A stretch of 64,000 nt of DNA, taken from assembly GCA_040756995.1 (NCBI GenBank), contig JBFLYK010000024.1, positions 1 through 64,000 of the forward strand, read 5' to 3'. Of this stretch, positions 62,006 through 64,000 are shown in pieces. Below the pieces are notes generated by a model. That model made no database searches. It saw only the letters and a program-made list of their open reading frames with translations, and was not told the DNA's origin. Source of the stretch: BP-133 sp040756995 (lineage in GTDB: Bacteria; Actinomycetota; Acidimicrobiia; IMCC26256; BP-133). Numbering within the stretch: the first letter of the stretch is position 1; every line of letters starts with the position of its first letter. Position numbers and translations under genes: made by a program.

Positions 62006-63064
62006 TCAGTCGGCGGCGGGCGCCTTCGCCGCTGAGCGTTCCGCCTTGCGGCGGATCTGGTTGTAGATGGCGGTGAGGCCCATCGCCTTGCGCATGTCGA
62101 AGACGGTCTGTTTGACCTCGGCCCTTGTCCGCTCGGTGCCTTCCACGATGAGCCGGTCGACGAGACCAGAGTCGGCCTCGAACCGGGCCCGCCGCTCCCG
62201 CATCGGGTCGAGGAACCGGTTGACGGCCAGGGCCAGCTTCTCCTTGACCTCGACGTCGCCCACTTTCCCTTTCCGGTAACGGGACTTGAGGTCGTCGACC
62301 TCTTCCCTGTTGGGGTTGAAGACGTCGTGGTAGATGAAGACCGGGTTGCCTTCCACCGTCCCCGGGATGTCGGCCCGGATGCGCTTCGGGTCGGTGTACA
62401 TGTTTCCGACCTTCTTCCGCACGGTGGCCTCGTCGTCGGACAGGTAGATCGTGTTGCCGAGGCTCTTGCTCATTTTTCCCTGCCCGTCGGTGCCGACCAG
62501 GGTGGGCACCTCGGCCATCAGGAAGTCGGGCTCCGGGAACACCTCGCCGTAGAGATTGTTGAAGCGCCGGGCGATCTCCCGGGTCACCTCGACGTGGGGA
62601 ACGTTGTCCTTGCCGACCGGCACGACGTGGGCCTTGACGCAAAGGATGTCGGCCGCCTGCAGCACCGGATAGCCGAGCAGGCCGTAGGGCATCTCCTCCT
62701 TCTTGGCGTCGCGGGCCATCTCCTTGAGGCTCGGCATGCGCTCGAGCCGGGGAACCGTGACGAGGTTCTGGAAGATCGTGTTGATCTCGCAGACCTCCGG
62801 GATCGCCGACTGCAGGTAGAACGTCGCCAGCTCCGGTTCGATCCCCGCCGCCAGCGAGTCGAGCACCATCTGACGGGCGTTGGCGCTGACCTCGGCGATG
62901 TCCTCCTTGCTGTTCTTGGTCGTCAGCATGTGGAGGTCGGCGATGATGAAGAAGCTCTCGTACTTGTGCTGGAGCTCGACGCGATTCTTGATGCTGCCGA
63001 CGTAGTGGCCGACGTGCAGCTTCCCGGTCGGCCGGTCTCCGGTCAGCATCCGCTTGTTGGGCAT
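62006..63064 (-). CDS. trpS: Tryptophanyl-tRNA synthetase
   Basis: TrpS charges tRNA-Trp in the cytoplasm. The 352-residue class I enzyme has the HIGH-type motif TGKLHVGHYVG near the start, the tryptophan-pocket region GYPVLQAADILCVKAHVVPVGKDNVPHVE, and an intact KMSKS (GQGKMSKSLGN). The ATG at 63064 begins right at the family's first strand (MPNKRMLTGDRPTG). The secreted metallopeptidase-like gene is 16 bp upstream on the same strand and probably shares its transcript. Confidence 0.95.
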   Translation of the reverse strand: MPNKRMLTGDRPTGKLHVGHYVGSIKNRVELQHKYESFFIIADLHMLTTKNSKEDIAEVSANARQMVLDSLAAGIEPELATFYLQSAIPEVCEINTIFQNLVTVPRLERMPSLKEMARDAKKEEMPYGLLGYPVLQAADILCVKAHVVPVGKDNVPHVEVTREIARRFNNLYGEVFPEPDFLMAEVPTLVGTDGQGKMSKSLGNTIYLSDDEATVRKKVGNMYTDPKRIRADIPGTVEGNPVFIYHDVFNPNREEVDDLKSRYRKGKVGDVEVKEKLALAVNRFLDPMRERRARFEADSGLVDRLIVEGTERTRAEVKQTVFDMRKAMGLTAIYNQIRRKAERSAAKAPAAD

Positions 63065-63080
63065 CCCCTCATGCTACGGG

Positions 63081-63848
63081 TTAGCGCCAATCGCCCCCGA
63101 GACGGCGGACAGCCAGGGCCTGGGCCTCGGCCGGGCAGTTCCAGTAGTGACCCCGCCGCGCTCCCCAGATGGTGGCCAGGCAGTCGGCGCCGGCCTCCAG
63201 GGCGGGAGCGATCGAGGTGAAACCCCAACGGGTGTAGTCGGCGATGATCTCCCGGAACCGGTTCTGGCGGTACTGCCAGGCGTGGGCCAGCTCGTGGAGA
63301 ACGACGTAGCGCAGCCGGTGCTGATCACCGAACGCGCTGGGCCCGATCCAGATGATCGACCGGGCCGCCTCGTAGACGCCCCAGTGGCAGCAGTCGGACG
63401 GGTGATAGCCCATGGCGAAGCGCACGCCGGCCGCCCGCCAGTTCCAGCCGGTGGAGTCGGCGATGGCCTCGACCTGCGCCTGGGCGTCGCGGCCGCTCGA
63501 CGCCGGCCGGGGCTTCGGCGGTGCCGTCGTCGGGGGAGGAGGCGGCGGGGGCGCCGTGGTCGTGGTCGTCTCCACCGGCGGCGGCGCGGTCGTGGTGGTG
63601 GTCGCCACCGGCACCGTCGTCGTCGTGGCCGGCTCGGCCGTCTCCGGGGTCATCAACAGCTTCGGCGGGACGGGCAGGTCGAGGACCGGCGCCACCGGTC
63701 CGAACCCTGCGGCCTCGGCCCGTCCCTCCGTCGGGTGGACACCCACCAGACCGAAGACGCCGACGGCGACGGCGAAACTCATCGCGCTGACTTGTCGGGA
63801 CCAACCCGGCCGCGCCGAGCAGGACCCCTGCCCATTCCCCAGATTCAC
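63081..63848 (-). CDS. Secreted zinc-metallopeptidase-like protein
   Basis: The 255-residue protein has a likely signal segment (MSFAVAVGVFGLVGV), a Thr/Pro-rich linker of about 50 residues, and a C-terminal domain with HELAHAW, an HExxH zinc motif, followed about 40 residues later by EAGADCLA, which could provide the third ligand. Four or more Cys (DCCHW, ADC, WNC) suggest disulfides outside the cell. It resembles small zincin-like proteins rather than a named peptidase. The GTG at 63848 follows GGAGA. No gene is complete in the remaining 152 bp to the window end. Confidence 0.72.
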   Translation of the reverse strand: MNLGNGQGSCSARPGWSRQVSAMSFAVAVGVFGLVGVHPTEGRAEAAGFGPVAPVLDLPVPPKLLMTPETAEPATTTTVPVATTTTTAPPPVETTTTTAPPPPPPPTTAPPKPRPASSGRDAQAQVEAIADSTGWNWRAAGVRFAMGYHPSDCCHWGVYEAARSIIWIGPSAFGDQHRLRYVVLHELAHAWQYRQNRFREIIADYTRWGFTSIAPALEAGADCLATIWGARRGHYWNCPAEAQALAVRRLGGDWR

Positions 63849-64000
63849 GTTGTCTCCGATGCCCCAAATTCATCGGCTCCGCTTCCACCGCTGGAGGGCG
63901 GAAGAGGACGTATTGGCTACATCGGCCATACCGGGGCTCGGCTTGAGCCCACGCGGAACCTACCCCGCGTCATGGGGGCCAGTCGCCGCCCAATATGAGG

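Noticed and set aside
1..64000. CRISPR array, tRNA, rRNA or insertion sequence.
   Set aside because: No regularly spaced repeats, no GGTTCRANNCC-type T-arm with a cloverleaf, and no transposase or integrase motif could be found on either strand.

Overview
The window is high-G+C DNA from what looks like an actinobacterium, most likely of the class Acidimicrobiia. That assignment is an inference from base composition, frequent GTG/TTG starts with GGAGG-like ribosome sites, and the general character of the proteins; no rRNA or tRNA gene is present to confirm it. Genes are dense on both strands, and many neighbours overlap by 4-8 bases.

Layout. 1-2965: a minus-strand trpD-trpC-trpF set, with a long perfect hairpin after each gene. 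2966-3873: a 0.9-kb gap. 3877-6998: a small unknown protein, a Uma2-type nuclease and a pair of exported unknown proteins. 7173-13847: a single protein of about 2,224 residues that joins a Ser/Thr kinase, a signalling ATPase, GAF, PAS, GGDEF, EAL and receiver domains, followed by a small membrane-tail protein and a lone receiver protein. 15096-18495: a two-gene module (radical-SAM protein plus a methyltransferase/UvrD-like helicase fusion) bracketed by a 12-bp direct repeat. 19075-25567: an AddAB-type helicase-nuclease on the minus strand. 25744-43593: a complete type 2 BREX (Pgl) phage-defence operon in the order pglW-pglX-pglY-pglZ-brxD-brxHI, followed by a multiply frameshifted nuclease pseudogene (43759-44527). 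44619-47134: MazG-like hydrolase, Aat transferase, a deoxyribosyltransferase-like protein and a zinc-ribbon protein. 47334-50365: a secreted repeat protein and a convergent secreted protein. 50517-57075: argS, a small membrane protein, a two-component system, pyruvate kinase and a frameshifted RDD gene. 57310-63848: an LPxTG-like surface protein, a 66-residue protein, an ATP-grasp/alpha-E fusion coupled to a transglutaminase-like gene, trpS and a secreted metallopeptidase-like protein.

How the parts fit. From about 15 to 44.5 kb the window is a defence and DNA-processing island. BREX-2 supplies a kinase, a DNA methyltransferase, ATPases, a phosphatase-fold protein and a helicase. AddAB processes DNA ends and fires divergently from the BREX promoter region. 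The radical-SAM plus methyltransferase-helicase module has no role I can name and is the best candidate for something undescribed. pglX is visibly poorer in G+C than its neighbours, and the gene after brxHI is decaying, so the island appears to be turning over. Outside it lie housekeeping genes (trpDCF, argS, pyk, trpS) and cell-surface or signalling genes.
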